Assembly (NCBI RefSeq): GCF_947623445.1
Contig: NC_135240.1
Location: 25,978,001-26,042,000, forward strand
Direction of reading: 5' to 3'
Source of the DNA: Clavelina lepadiformis
Lineage: Eukaryota > Chordata > Ascidiacea > Aplousobranchia > Clavelinidae
Length of the DNA: 64,000 nucleotides
Below are positions 1 to 11,993 of this stretch, in pieces. The notes below the pieces were generated by a model, which was given only the letters and a program-made list of their open reading frames with translations, was not told the DNA's origin and did no database searches. How positions within the stretch are numbered: position 1 is the first letter of the stretch; every line of letters begins with the position of its first letter. Both the position numbers and the translations under genes were made by a program.

Positions 1-3000
1 AAACTGTTTTCTTTGATATGTTTCTTTGTAAACTTATGTAATAATACTCTAATTAACTGATTATTTATACTAGTTTATTGTACTGTGTATCGTTTTACTC
101 TTGATCTTCATTACAGATTGTAATTTTTACGATATGTGTTAAATATAGAAGCAGAAGTCAATATTTGATTTTAAAAGATATAACTCACAGCAGTAGAGAA
201 AGTTCAAGCAAACGATATTTTGCAGTATGTGTGCCATAAACAGAAGTGGCAGTCGGTACTTTGAAAGTACCGTCAGTAACGGTGCCGGTACTTGGCAAAA
301 AATGTATCGACGTTTCCGGTATTCGGCACTTTTAAAAAAGTAAATCGGTACTTTGTTGGTACTCGGTACTTTTTGTGTAAAAGATGCTGTTACAATGCAT
401 TGTTTGCTACTGTTATGCCACCGGTGAAGGTTACTCCAGGTCAAAACAAATGTGACGTTAAACGCTTGCAATTTTACTTGATATTTCTAGGTTAAAAAAT
501 ATCAACAGATGCTAAAATTAAGTATCAAGGATTAATTAACGTGTATTTTTGAAAACATACTTGTTAAAAATTTGAAATTATCATGTGAAAAGTACTGAGT
601 ACCAAATATTTCTTTAAAAAAGTGTTTCGGTTGAGAGATTCTCAAAAGTACTGATGGTACCAGTACCGGTATCAGTACTGAAAAAATACCGCGCTACAGT
701 AATTCAGTACTGTAGAGCCGCGGTACTGCTCACCTAGGGCCATAAATAACTTTGTCACCATGTTAAGAATATTAGCAACTTATACTCTACATAAAATGTT
801 ACGTATGTGATTTTGCAGCTTTTCGATTGGAGACACTTTATCGGAGTTGTATGACTACAAGATAACCGATCAGCATGTGCCAGTGCGCAGTACACCTACT
901 TATCGCATCGTTCAACCGAAATTTGTGGAACTCAAAGGAAAACAGGTACCTGTCCTAGAACTTCACCATATTTCAGCCAGAGATGTCCAAACCTTTTGAG
1001 TTTGTGAGCTACGTTTTCGATTTTTAGGTCAAGCACTAATAAAAGAGGTCTTACAGCAAATTCTGTAACATATTTAATTTTCTACTGAATTTGTTTCACA
1101 AATAAATTATTTGATGATTTTCACTTGAAATTTAAGGAAAAGCTGCAGTATAACGGCTTCTTTGTTTGTAAAATAAAGAGAAAACTGACAGAAGGTAGAT
1201 ATCCAGACAAAGGTTGAATTCCACGCGATCAACACATCGGGCAGTCCTGCTCTAAATCATATAAATGTCCTTTGCTTAAAGTTTTGCCTGCAATACTAAT
1301 TTGTTCGTGTTTGCTTAATAGGTCAATGTAGCAATTAGATTTTAATCCTTTTAACGACATTTGTGTTTTTCTTTCAAAGAAAAAAGACCAAGATAGCTGG
1401 CATCTAAACCCACTCTCATCTAAGGCCAGTTCAAATATGGAGGTCCGCATCAGCGAGGATGAAAGCGACAGCAACAGTAGCACCTTTCGTTCGAGGGATA
1501 TTCGCTACCGTCCCCAATTTAGTATTGTAAGTTTTAAAGCTTAAGTAAGGAATGTTGTTGTATTTTTGTACAACAGTCAGGTTGTATTTTTCAAAAATAG
1601 CTCTGTGTAGCAGCTCAGGCGATTTTAAAAATACAGAATATTGCGTTTCATTCCCTTTAAGAAACAGCATGTACAGCAAATAAAAATCTTCCTCTTCAAA
1701 AACCTTTCTAGATTCTACATTGATTTCAAATCTCAAATTTTTCTCACCAGACAAAATCCCAAGACAGTGTTTTGCGACGTCCTCAACCAGAGCCAAGTGA
1801 AGACGACAGCTCATCTGTGTCATCGGATTCAACGTTGCTCAATGTTGAGATTGGTCCCATAATACCAAGCATCGTAGCGGGTTCAAGTAGGTTTGATTTT
1901 TTGTTCCAGTTTGTTTGCATTTGATAATTTAAAATGTAATGCTCACTTGCATTTGGAGTTTTCTTTGTTGTGTCATGGTTTGTGATCGTTTTCATCTAAA
2001 ACTGTATTGTTTTTATAATAGATATGCAACCAAAAACAGCCATTAGTCGTCGACCGATGGGAATACCCACTTACGCTCAGGTTTAAATCATTTTTAATGT
2101 TTCTGCGCCACGGTGTTGAGTTGTGTAAAACTATTTGACAAAGGTGGACATTTTTCGCTGATTTTCTTTTTGCTCTTATTGTTTGTCCCATAGAAAGCCG
2201 GAAGGACTCTGGCAGCAAATTTTCAGAACAAAAGGAAACCCGAAAAAATTGGAGGTAATTATGCATTTAACACATTGCTGCAACTTCAGTATGTCTTTGG
2301 ACAAGATTAAGTGGTAGGGTCAGAAGGACAGCTTGTTTATGAAGGCAGTAGCTGTTCCCTACTCTTGGTGAAAAAGAAAAACCCGCCACTATGCTTCACA
2401 GTTTACACAAATATTGTTACTTTTTTGCTTTCGCTACACCTGTAAGTTCGGGATTTAATGCTGCATATGCTGTACTGACAGCTTTTCTATGCTCGTACAG
2501 TTACACAATTAAATTTGCACAGGACTGCTTCGATTAGTATAGTCGATATAGTCATTTACTTCACCCAGTTAGTCAAGAAGGTTTTGACTGGCCAAATGTA
2601 CAAAAAGAAACGGTTTAGTTAAAATTTTATAAACAACTTCAATTTGAAATATGCCAGGACTTGCGGCAGGTGGTGATCTTAATGACTTGACAACAACTTT
2701 CCAGGACAAAGTGAGCGTTGATGGTAGGTAAATTGTTTTGTTTAATGCACTGTGTATGCGGTTATTGCAAAAATTCTTGTGCGCGAAATGCACCCCACAC
2801 CCGTTGCATGCTTTTATTACGCACTGTGTATCTCTATGGCCTGAATAATGCATTGCAGTGCTGGGTATTAGTAGATAGTATTGTCATATTGTGTGGTGTA
2901 ATCATAGCATACGAAGTGTACGATGTAGTACACAAACATATTTTAGGCTTGTTTTGTCTGGATATACAGTAAGTATATATAAGACACTTTTAAATTCTTA

Positions 3001-3433
3001 CATTAATTTCTGAAAGGTGATTTAGAACCATACAGCAGCGTTCAACTTACGTCATCCCGACAACGTTTCTCAAGCAACACGACTGGAATTGCAAGAGGTT
3101 GTACACCTGCTGATACGTAATTTCGTATTCACAATACATTCAGTTTGATGTTGTCAGCCATACCGATAATACTGCTAATTAGCTGTATAATTTCTGCCGT
3201 TACCAAAGTAGTGGTCGTAAATTGCTCAAACCGCGTAAAGCAAGTTTAGTCTGTAACGTACATGTATGTTAAGGTTGCAGACCTTATTATGGTCAAATTT
3301 TTCACCGATGTTTATTCGAACAGGTTCCACTGTCCTTCCGGGAGAACGTGATTCTTCGACCGAAGTAAGAGGTTCCGTTGCAATTGGTCGTGGCCGTGGT
3401 TGTGGTTCATACCTCAATTTCTTAAATCCTTGA
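1..3433 (+). CDS. Unidentified protein, C-terminal part (8 exons seen; 5' end outside window)
   Basis: Eight exons join in one frame: 819-945, 1380-1526, 1751-1886, 2022-2080, 2194-2254, 2658-2723, 3017-3097 and 3324-3433 (stop TGA). All have AG/GT borders and matching phases, giving about 261 residues. The first visible exon begins one base into a codon, so upstream exons lie left of the window and 1-818 is intron. I do not recognise the protein. It starts with an ordered-looking stretch (IGDTLSELYDYKITDQ), then becomes low-complexity: an acidic serine-rich part (SEDESDSNSS, SEDDSSSVSSD), a basic part (NFQNKRKPEK), and an RG-rich end (GRGRG) followed by YLNFLNP. RG motifs near a terminus are common in RNA-binding and germline proteins, but that is only a hint. 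A possible poly(A) signal AATAAA lies at 3772-3777. Existence of the gene is well supported; its identity is open. Confidence 0.7.
241..738. mobile_element. hAT-type MITE, 498 bp, with 8-bp target duplication
   Basis: The left end reads CAGAAGTGGCAGTCGGTAC. The right end, reverse-complemented, reads CCTAGGTGAGCAGTACCG. The perfect 8-bp direct repeat GCCATAAA flanks it at 233-240 and 739-746, as expected for hAT transposition. The interior is full of GGTAC/GTACC words in both orientations and holds no transposase frame. It sits in the intron upstream of the first visible exon of the unidentified gene. A second, damaged copy is at 8734-8871. Confidence 0.8.
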
Positions 3434-4522
3434 TGGCAATGTGGGTTTTTGTAGTTGTTTGATGCTTCATACATAGCAAAGCGTTTTCGTGTACAGCATT
3501 ACCTCCCAGCAGCATAAAAGTTTACTGAAATTCAGCGCCAGATTTTGTAAATGCACCCTTTCCAGTTTCGTGGTGATTTGTTTGTGTTGTAAGATGGGCT
3601 GGGTTTTTCGCGCTTCTTGTATTTCGTAAAAGTGTTCAGTGTTTTAGTGAAGTGAATAGTTGCTGACAGTTGTGTCGCTCTGTACCTAGTTTCCTTCTCA
3701 GTATTTTGTACGAAATTTGTGTTACTGCCGTTTTCAGCTTTTGCCAACAAAACATTGCCAATTTTTTTCACAATAAATATTTCTTTCAGACAACATGAAA
3801 ATGTTTGGGAACAATGCGCTGTTATTTTCTAAGCACCGTCTCTTTAACAACGCGCTTTCTGGTCTCTGTCTATTTTAATAATGACCCATTCTGTATTCAA
3901 ATGCGCTGGGCTAGACATGTCTAAAGTGATGATTTATGATAAAACCTGTTGATTTGGTTCGAGGCTTGAACAAAGGAAGTTAATTGCCTGTTGCTGTAGT
4001 TGCGTCTTTAACACCCAAGTAAACAATCGAGCACTTAGGTTGCAACTAATTCAAAGTAAGAATGAGACGGTCTGCCGCAGTGGTAAAGCCAAAACCGCTG
4101 TTAAATGTGTCAAATCGGTATAGATTAAATCCAGTTGGAACATGTTTTAATCCTCTATTGGCTGTGTGTCGTCTTTGGTCTTCCGAGTAGGCCTAAAAAA
4201 GCTGTAAGCCGTTAAAAAGCTCGCGGCGGGACGATAATTTCCTTGTTTGAAATCTTGCCAGCAAGGAGGGAGAAAAAAGCAAGATATAATAAATACTACG
4301 AGGGCTATCACATCAAAACAAATTTGGGGATTTTAAGAAAGCGCGGGAAACTTGCCTCGTAAAAATCTGAGCGCGGTGGTTTGAATAACAATCCCGACGA
4401 CTTGATTGGCTAAAAAGACTGTGACGTATAGCGCGAGAGAGAGGAACGTTTTTTTCCGGTCAGGTGACGCGTCATTCTACGTCAGACGTACTCGCAGTAA
4501 GAACGCAGAAGACAAAGACAAA
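3434..4522. other. Intergenic spacer; 3' UTR of the first gene, then H2A.Z promoter
   Basis: No credible coding exon was seen. The first several hundred bases are probably 3' UTR of the upstream gene, ending near AATAAA at 3772-3777. The last 150 bases carry the H2A.Z promoter elements listed separately. Confidence 0.5.
4400..4490 (+). promoter_or_regulatory. Likely H2A.Z promoter elements (inverted CCAAT, CRE/ATF-like)
   Basis: Just upstream of the H2A.Z start codon are ATTGG (4405-4409, an inverted CCAAT box) and TGACGTA (4422-4428). A cluster follows with TGACGC (4465-4470) and TACGTCAG (4478-4485). These match CRE/ATF half sites and suit a TATA-less housekeeping promoter. They are motif matches only; no binding data exist here. 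Confidence 0.4.
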
Positions 4523-6040
4523 ATGGTAAGTTCTTAATCTTAAAATATTGTTTGGAAATGGAAGCCATCGACTGGAAAACTCGCCCTAATTAGTTGCAGC
4601 ACATCGTTGTGATTACTGGCATGTGTTTAGTTTAGCTTAAAATTTTCAAATGGCCAAGTAAATACAGTTTGAAATATTCAGAGAGATACTGCCCGAAGCC
4701 TCTTTTAGGAGTGTTTGTTTAAATGCGCTCCCTGTATGTATTTTTAACTGCGCAATAGCGCGATTGAGCTTTGGCAAATGGGCTTGGCTTCTACTAACTC
4801 AGGATTTGTATTTGGCATAGTGTTTTGGTAAATTTTACTCTGACCAAGTATTTCATGATGTAGGCTGGTGGAAAAGCTGGTAAAGATTCTGGAAAAGCAA
4901 AGGCTAAGGCAATTTCGCGTTCAGCGCGCGCTGGACTTCAGGTATGCTTTTATCATTTATTTTTGTACCGTATGTATGTTTCATTTTAACTTGATTTTGC
5001 GCTAGGCTATGTCCAATTTTTTGTTACAAACCATTTGGCCTAAATACTACATCTTTGGTAGGTGGATATGTTTTAATTCTGCCCTTATCGAGATCAATTA
5101 TTGAAGTATTATCACGTCATAATTTCTTACTTTTTTACCTCAAAAGCCCTCATTCCATTACCATTCGGTAGTTTAAAAGTAAGGGGCCCTGATAGTTAGG
5201 CTACTGGCATTGTAAAATTCGGGACTGAATTGCGGTATTCCATAAACAGATAAACGTGTTGTTATGCTATATGTCACAAATGATGATAAAATGCCTTCAA
5301 AGTTCCATGAAAAGCAATGATTTTATTGTATTCATACCCTGATGTGACATTTATGACATGATTTTTGAGTACAGTATCTTAAATTGCATGTTTGCAATAC
5401 CTTAGTTTTGAAAATATTATCTTCAGTTTCCAGTTGGACGTATCCACAGACATCTGAAAACAAGAACAACATCACATGGACGTGTTGGAGCAACTGCTGC
5501 TGTTTACAGTGCAGCAATCCTTGAATATCTTACAGCCGAAGTACGTAACCATTATGACATTCCATTACCGGCCGTACAGTGGTTTTCAAGATTTTTCATG
5601 GGTGCTTTATTAAGGCCAGGGCTGGCCCTGATTGGTTTGTAACTTAGACCATTTTTCTCAGGTTTTGGAGTTGGCAGGTAACGCAAGTAAAGATTTAAAA
5701 GTGAAAAGAATTACCCCACGTCACTTGCAACTGGCTATTAGAGGAGATGAAGAATTGGATTCTCTCATCAAAGCTACTATTGCTGGTGGAGGTAAGTGCC
5801 ATTTACACAAACTTTTATCGTCTACGTCTGATGTTATGTTTTTCTGGGCAATTTCGCTGAATATGATAAAGTCTAACATCCTGGATCATTCTGTGTACTT
5901 GTTAAGTGGGGCTAAATTTGACCTTTTGTACTGTGTGGAGTTAATTTGGAGTGTGTTTACAACTGTGCTTATTTTTAGGTGTCATTCCACACATCCACAA
6001 ATCCCTTATCGGAAAGAAAGGTCAACAAAAGGCAGTGTGA
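4523..6040 (+). CDS. H2AZ1: Histone variant H2A.Z (128 aa, 5 exons)
   Basis: Exons are 4523-4525 (the ATG alone), 4864-4941, 5427-5540, 5662-5791 and 5979-6040, with clean GT-AG borders and consistent phases. The 128-residue product matches the usual H2A.Z length. After the initiator Met the tail begins [16 protein letters not shown]. The fold follows as [16 protein letters not shown] and [20 protein letters not shown], and the end is [20 protein letters not shown]. The docking-domain and C-terminal sequences separate it from canonical H2A, as does the presence of introns. H2A.Z replaces H2A in nucleosomes around promoters. Tail lysines 4, 7, 11 and 13 (counting without Met) are kept. A candidate poly(A) signal lies at 6578-6583. 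The next gene, facing it tail to tail, is SETD6. The paralogue-level symbol is tentative because invertebrates usually have one H2A.Z. Confidence 0.97.
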
Positions 6041-8133
6041 GAAGTTGGCTTTGTTCATTAGCAGACATTTTTATAAGAATATGATTTCTTTGTTTGGGAA
6101 AGTGATATTGATGGGCAAAAGAACGATTATTTTGTAGTACACTGCCATTCCCCATTTGTCTTTTTTGGAGATGCGTATTGCACTGGGCTACTTACCTCCG
6201 TATTTGTAGCCGATGCTGTATAAAATTTGTAGCCTCACGATTTGCATTTCACCACTAGATTTTTTAATTGTTTGTTTCTGTTGATAACTTTACGTAGTAT
6301 AGTAGCATACTGTACCGGGTTAGCACGGTTGTCTTGTCCTATGTTCATTTGATTGCATGTAAGTAATGTGTACTTTAGTTTGCCTTTTTGAAGTATTCCA
6401 GACAGATGTACAAGTTTTGTGTAACATCTCAACGCCAATGTCGCCAGCTCAACGAAACAGAACATTCATTGAATGTGTTTTACAAAAAATACAATTTTGC
6501 GATTTTACTGGTGATGTGTTTTTTTTAACCTCAGGTAACATTTGCAGACGTGTTAAATATAACCAGCTGAGGTTTGAAATAAAAATCTCACATAATTGCT
6601 TGCAATATCTACCGTGTTCTCTACACCAGTTTTTTCATTCAACAGGTGAAAAGCAGCTGATGTTGTTGCAACTCTTGATGTATGGCACGAGTGTAGTCTA
6701 ATCACTAATCAGATTTATAATAGGTAAAATACCGCAAACGTGACATGTGTTGGTAGGATTCAGGCTATGACTAATACCAATTTTCATGCACACGACCATA
6801 ATTAAGCAATTTTGGTGTAAGTACAGTATTAGCCAGAGAATCATTTTCTCGCTGTGCGTTGGTCTCAGTAAAAGTCATAACAAACATGCCAGGCCTAGGG
6901 GTGGTGATCGTTTCGGCCAGTAATGTTAGATACGTTAAAATTAAATTAATTGCCTTTCGCCGTTCTAAACATTAGACGTCTTTTGTTAACAAACTTATTC
7001 GTCTACACTAATTGCTGGTCTTCACCAGTCAGCCAAAGCCACCTTTCGCTTATCTGGTATGTGGAGCGAGGGCGTCCGTTCCGAATTATACACAAACTAC
7101 TGGGGAAGACTTACACAGTGACATAAAGCGATGCATAAAAAGAACTTATATCTTCCCGAGTGAAAAAGGATAAACTTGTAAATATATAGTTTTTCAAAAA
7201 GTTTTAGCTTTTTTCAGCAAAAAGGTGATTATTTTCGACGATGTGTGTCTCGCGGTAACGCTCGCACTGTGGTGGGGCCTGGGTCAATATGTGTTCACTC
7301 GCCGTTTGAACCAGGAAGTTGAGTTTCCTGATTTTTCTATTAAAATGTCTTATTCCCAGCTAACCCGGAGTTTCATATCTTATGACATTATTGGTGTCGA
7401 AGTTTACTACATACGCATTAAAGAGTAAAGATACCGATAACAAAAATGGGTTCGAAACGTTGATTGACAGCATACAAGTTATTAATATAACAGCTCATAC
7501 ACACTCGATCATTCCGAGTATGTGGCGGACTAACAGATACTTAATAACAAGCAATTGATTTAGGGCCTATTGTTAACGGCAACATAAAACGATATTAGTA
7601 TTTTGAAAAACGAAGTTTATGCCTGAAAGCTTGAAAAAACACGGAATTATTAAATAGGCTTGATTCCAACGACCACTAATGCAGACAGCATAGTACGACA
7701 CGATGATCCACTGCAGTATTGTCTAGAAAATCACGAGTTGAAGTAATAATACCACCAATACAGCAGTTGAAACATTTAGTACGTACCAAACAAGCCTTTC
7801 TTTGAGAACTTTTCCACCTCCTGGACCATAAATCTTATTAATTATATCGTAAATGAAAGTAAATTTTTTCTAGTCTGTGGGCAAATGCTCATTTTGAGTA
7901 AAATTTGTAACCTCCTCAACCGTGTAATTTTCTTTTCTGGAAGCGCAGCGTTACACTTCAACAAAAATTGATGTGTATTTAAAACAAGGAGCAACATCTT
8001 TGACACACACTTAACTCATGACGGTGTAATATTTCACTGCAGTCTAATTAGGAATTACAGTTGATTACTTTTGAAAAATGATTAGTTAAATTGCAAGTAG
8101 CCTAATACAATTTGATGGTAACTAATTGTGAAT
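6041..8133. other. Intergenic spacer between convergent H2A.Z and SETD6
   Basis: I see no exon, RNA gene or clear repeat here. The first ~550 bases may be H2A.Z 3' UTR (AATAAA at 6578-6583). Open frames near 6366-6701 and 7225-7428 resemble no protein I know. Confidence 0.4.
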
Positions 8134-11100
8134 TTAAGACTTATCCGTGCATGAAAGGTTAATAATAAGGGTTTCCAAGATTTTGCATTGACCGGAAACA
8201 AGTGTGTGGGCACGACTTTCTCTGCTTCCAGTATCTTTCTCAAGCATTGTACTATGATAGGAATTCAGCAGATGTTGTGCAACGTTTTCCAATAATCTTC
8301 GTTCTTTGAGATTCAATAACTTTGGGATTCTTGAAAATGACAACACGTCAAACTCGTTTTCATCCTGGTCGGAGTTCTCATCTGAGTCATCTGTGTCCCA
8401 TTCATCGTCGTTCTCCTTATAATCCATGAACTGCGTTTCCTCCATGGGGAGGATTTTGAAGAGCAGCTTAAATTCTGCGTAACTGAGTATTCCGCTCAGA
8501 CCAACCGCAAGTGGATAACAACTGTCCAAGTTTCCTACGAAAGTGTTTATTTCAAGGTTTTAAAAAAAATCGTTTTTAAAAGTCCATTTTAATTAAACCT
8601 TTACGCCAATTTTAGCGTTTACTATTTTTTACTCAACAACTGTCTAAAGATGTCACAAGGAGTGAGATAACATAAGTTTTGACCTGGCGTGACCTGTAAC
8701 GGAGCCATTATAGTGGCAGCAAGACCTGTTATACAGTAAGTACCGGTACAGAGCACCAACAAAGTACTGAACTACTTTTTTGAAACGGTACCAAATACCG
8801 GTATCTTTGTTACATTTTCTGCCAAGTACTGGTACCGATGATGCTTACAAAGTACCGACTGCCCACCTCTGTATGCTGGGTTATGTAAGCAGCTCACTAC
8901 TATTCAACAAATAAGTTTCAGGTGTACTCACTCTCATCTGCTAACCATTTGACTTTTTCCTCGAAGCATGGCCAGGAATTTGTTTCTCTTCTTATTACGG
9001 AGTAAATCGTTGACAAAGGGACTTCTACAGTGTCATAAATATTGTTGGGAAACTTTTCTACAAAACCGTACATCTGCAAATGTATAGAAAAATCAAGCTA
9101 GATCACATATATAGCCTGGAATTAAGCATATACATGCTTTACTCCTTTTATTTTGTTTAATACAAAATTACTGGGCTTACATGTAACAGTTGGTTATTTG
9201 AAAGTTGTCCGTATGTGTTAAAAATCTCTTCACCGCATTTTATATCTTTTACAGCAATCATGCTAAGGCAAGTTTCCTCAAATTCAAGTTGTGCATTGTT
9301 CTTAGCAATATGATTCAGTACATCAGCCAGAGGTACCTAAAATTAGCAAAAATGCCTTGTCAAAATGACCGCATTAACAAATAATACTACACCAATATAA
9401 TGAAAACAATACTCTTAATAAAGTTTACACTTTATAATATACATATCTACTGGCAATTCGTGCAGTAACACCAAGTTCCACAACATACTGAGCAAAATGT
9501 GACATATCCCTATCTTTATTCCTTGTTGATTAGCACGAATGAGCTATACGAAAACTATCATGCAAATGTAACGAACCATAACAGGTGGGGAAGTATTTCC
9601 ATCTTCCTGTGGTTCCGTGAAGCTGTATGCCATGACAAATGCCACCTATGCAACAGGTACATAGATTGAATCTTGGAAACAAAATATGACCAACTTTTTC
9701 CACATAAATTAGACATTTTAAAACAACATGTATATTTGTTAAATGTGTATATCAAACACAAACATATTAATCATTTTTCTTACTCTAAAGAACTAAAATT
9801 TCACAAGGGGCTTCAGGCCAAACCTATTTTTCATCGAGTTAGCAAACAATTGCAAAATGCCTAAGCTTATGAGTCCACAAGTGATTCTAAAAGCAAGGAA
9901 TGGGGGCAAGAATTTTTTATAATTTTGAATAAAGAAATTAATTTCCATCATTTATTGATGATTGAATAAGATTCTTTTGTTCATCCTGGAGGAATTTAGA
10001 TTAAAAACAATGGGCAAAATCAGCAGAAATTACGCATCTGTACCCTCATAAGCCAAAATCTGTTTCGATTTGGCATCCCTGCGAAATGTTAGCCTTAACC
10101 TAACAACCTAATTCTCTAGATTTTGGAAAACCCAACATAAATCCTAATTAAAATATATTTCACAGATTATGCAAGCACTAAAGTATATTAATCGAGTCTT
10201 ACCATATGCTTATATAAATCAAGATTATGTATTTTCTCATTGAAACCCAACCAAGTATGTTCTTTAATGAAAGGCAATGCAATCTCGTTGAACTCGGTTT
10301 CAATCGATAAAAGATCCTGATCGACAGCCTTCGAAAGACCAGTTCCTAGAAAGTATTTCATATCACTTTATCTATTTTAAACTTTTACAAAACCGTAGAA
10401 AATGCAATACATTTTAACAAATGCAAAACTTTATAACTTGCTAGTAAGTATTTTTAAACACTTTGTAACAGATTTTTTTCATCTCTTAAAGCTCTGCATT
10501 TTAATCATAAAATGTTTATAACAACACTGTTTCATCACCACCACAACTAACCATATTAAATTATATGCACAACTAATAACGTCACCATCAAAACAATCTT
10601 TGATATTTTTGCTGAATGGTCTAAGAATGGTGCCAATGGGCTTTGAGCTGCACTGGGCAGTCCTACCCATGATTTTAGAAGGGGTCTGTAAAAGTAAAAG
10701 GAACTCTTTTTTATCCACACCTTTCAGCAAAGAATCCTTTTGTATCTTGCTCCAAAACATAGGTTGGTCCACGCAGGTGGTCGGTGGAACAAAGTTCATA
10801 TAAGGTCGCCAGCGAGACGATGGATTTTTGTATTCAAACATTAATGCAAGAATTAATTTTACCCAACCACTGCCATTCAAATTTTGCTGCAGGGATGCAA
10901 GATGCGTCGATATGCTGCAATTTTCTTCCCAAAGTAATGAGGTCCTGCACTAGGAGAAATTGAAAATGACAATGCTTGGAAATTAGGTTCACTTTTATAA
11001 CACAAAAATCTGCCATTATTTAATCTAAAATAAACCGTAACATGTCAGAAGCAACTATTTCAGTGGGATTTATCGCATAAATATACAAATTTATCACACA

Positions 11101-11993
11101 CAAACATGCAATGATAAGTGCAAAATGTTGAGATGTGGTCATATAGAACAATGTTTTGATATAGTGCAAAACCATTTTAAACAGTTTGGTTTATGTACAA
11201 ATGCCGATCAGAAGAGTAAAGTCTGTATACTGGGTTTTTATCCTCGACATAATCAAGACGGTTATGAGAATAGTACCAGTATACAATAAGATAATTTTAG
11301 CTGTTTGGGGTCCATTTCAAGTTAGATTTAGATTAGAAGGAAGATTTAGGTTATAGGCCATAGTGGAAAGTTTGGCAGCTGCACGCACATCAAATTTTTT
11401 ATCTTTACGTTGATTGATATTAAGCAAAGAAACCTTAAATGCAAATTCATAATAAATAAACAAAGAACTGACGCTTCCGTGCACGCCATCACTCCAAAAT
11501 TTTTTTCACACACGATTTCTCGAAAACTGCCAGACTTTTCAATCAGGGTTATAGGTTTCTAAAGGTTAAACTACGGTATATTATAACATTCACTTTCTAA
11601 CATCTTGTTATAACAACATTCATTTTTAACAACATTAGGTTAATAAAAAACTCTAAAACAGAGCTTTAAACATACTATTTTTCTTCAGTAAAATAGTGAC
11701 AGCCAATCCCAAACTGAACAAAAATGCACCAAACATGCTGCACATTAATTAACTTACCTTGGGACACTGAATAGCACTTCCTCTTTCTTGATATCATCTT
11801 TAGCCAGCAAACCATACCTTGCACAAGAGCCCGTTTTCGTCATCAACACTTTGTCGGAGATAATAAGCTGTTCTTTATTCATCCATTCCATAAACTGTGG
11901 TAAAATTTTGTTGTCATTTTGCTCAGTGTTTCTATCTGTTACAAGAACTCCATGTTTGGGTCGTTTTGCATCGGCTTCTCCGTTGCTTTCCAT
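8134..11993 (-). CDS. SETD6: SETD6-like protein-lysine N-methyltransferase (456 aa, 7 exons)
   Basis: In coding order the exons are 11993-11758, 10944-10721, 10345-10203, 9645-9577, 9336-9181, 9073-8932 and 8534-8134; 1371 nt, in frame throughout. The start is the ATG of MESNGEADAKRPKHG. The N-terminal SET half reads ARYGLLAKDDIKKEEVLFSVPR, and the insert region contains SSRWRPYMNF, which matches the SRWRPY block of vertebrate SETD6. The post-insert SET core has DVLNHIAKNN (N232, H233) and FNTYGQLSNNQLLHMYGF (about 263-280), the cofactor and substrate site of SET enzymes. The C-terminal Rubisco-substrate-binding-like part is helical after an acidic run near 345-365. Human SETD6 has 473 residues and methylates RelA and H2A.Z, so a nuclear role is inferred. 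Intron 1 carries a hAT MITE (11358-11547) and intron 6 a broken one (8734-8871). Confidence 0.93.
8734..8871. mobile_element. Truncated hAT-type MITE, same family as 241-738
   Basis: Its right end, reverse-complemented, reads CAGAGGTGGGCAGTCGGTAC, nearly the same as the left end of the element at 241-738, and the interior has the same GGTACC words. The left side has no matching terminus and no target duplication is visible, so it looks truncated. It lies in SETD6 intron 6. Confidence 0.6.
11321..11707. repeat. Interspersed repeat, split by the 190-bp MITE; related copy at 50032-50165
   Basis: The left part has TTAGATTAGAAGG and the right part AAATAGTGACAGCC. Both occur in the same order at 50032-50165 (TTAGATTAGAAGG and AAATAGTGACAGCC). 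The copy here is interrupted by the MITE at 11358-11547. The family is not recognised and the outer borders are uncertain. Confidence 0.45.
11358..11547. mobile_element. hAT-type MITE, 190 bp, with perfect 8-bp target duplication
   Basis: The perfect direct repeat GTTATAGG lies at 11350-11357 and 11548-11555. The left end is CCATAGTGGAAAGTTTGGCA and the reverse-complemented right end is CCTGATTGAAAAGTCTGGCA. A shared interior (AATAAATAAACAAAGAA and GCACGCCATCACT-like words) links it to copies at 52396-52580 and 51350-51829. It lies in SETD6 intron 1, inside another repeat whose halves resemble 50032-50165. Confidence 0.75.

Noticed and set aside
6366-6701. 111-codon plus-strand frame after H2A.Z
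   Set aside because: No domain or family resemblance, spans the likely poly(A) signal of H2A.Z; probably chance.
7440-7470. tRNA T-arm-like GGTTCGAAAC
   Set aside because: No D-arm, anticodon arm or acceptor stem could be drawn around it.
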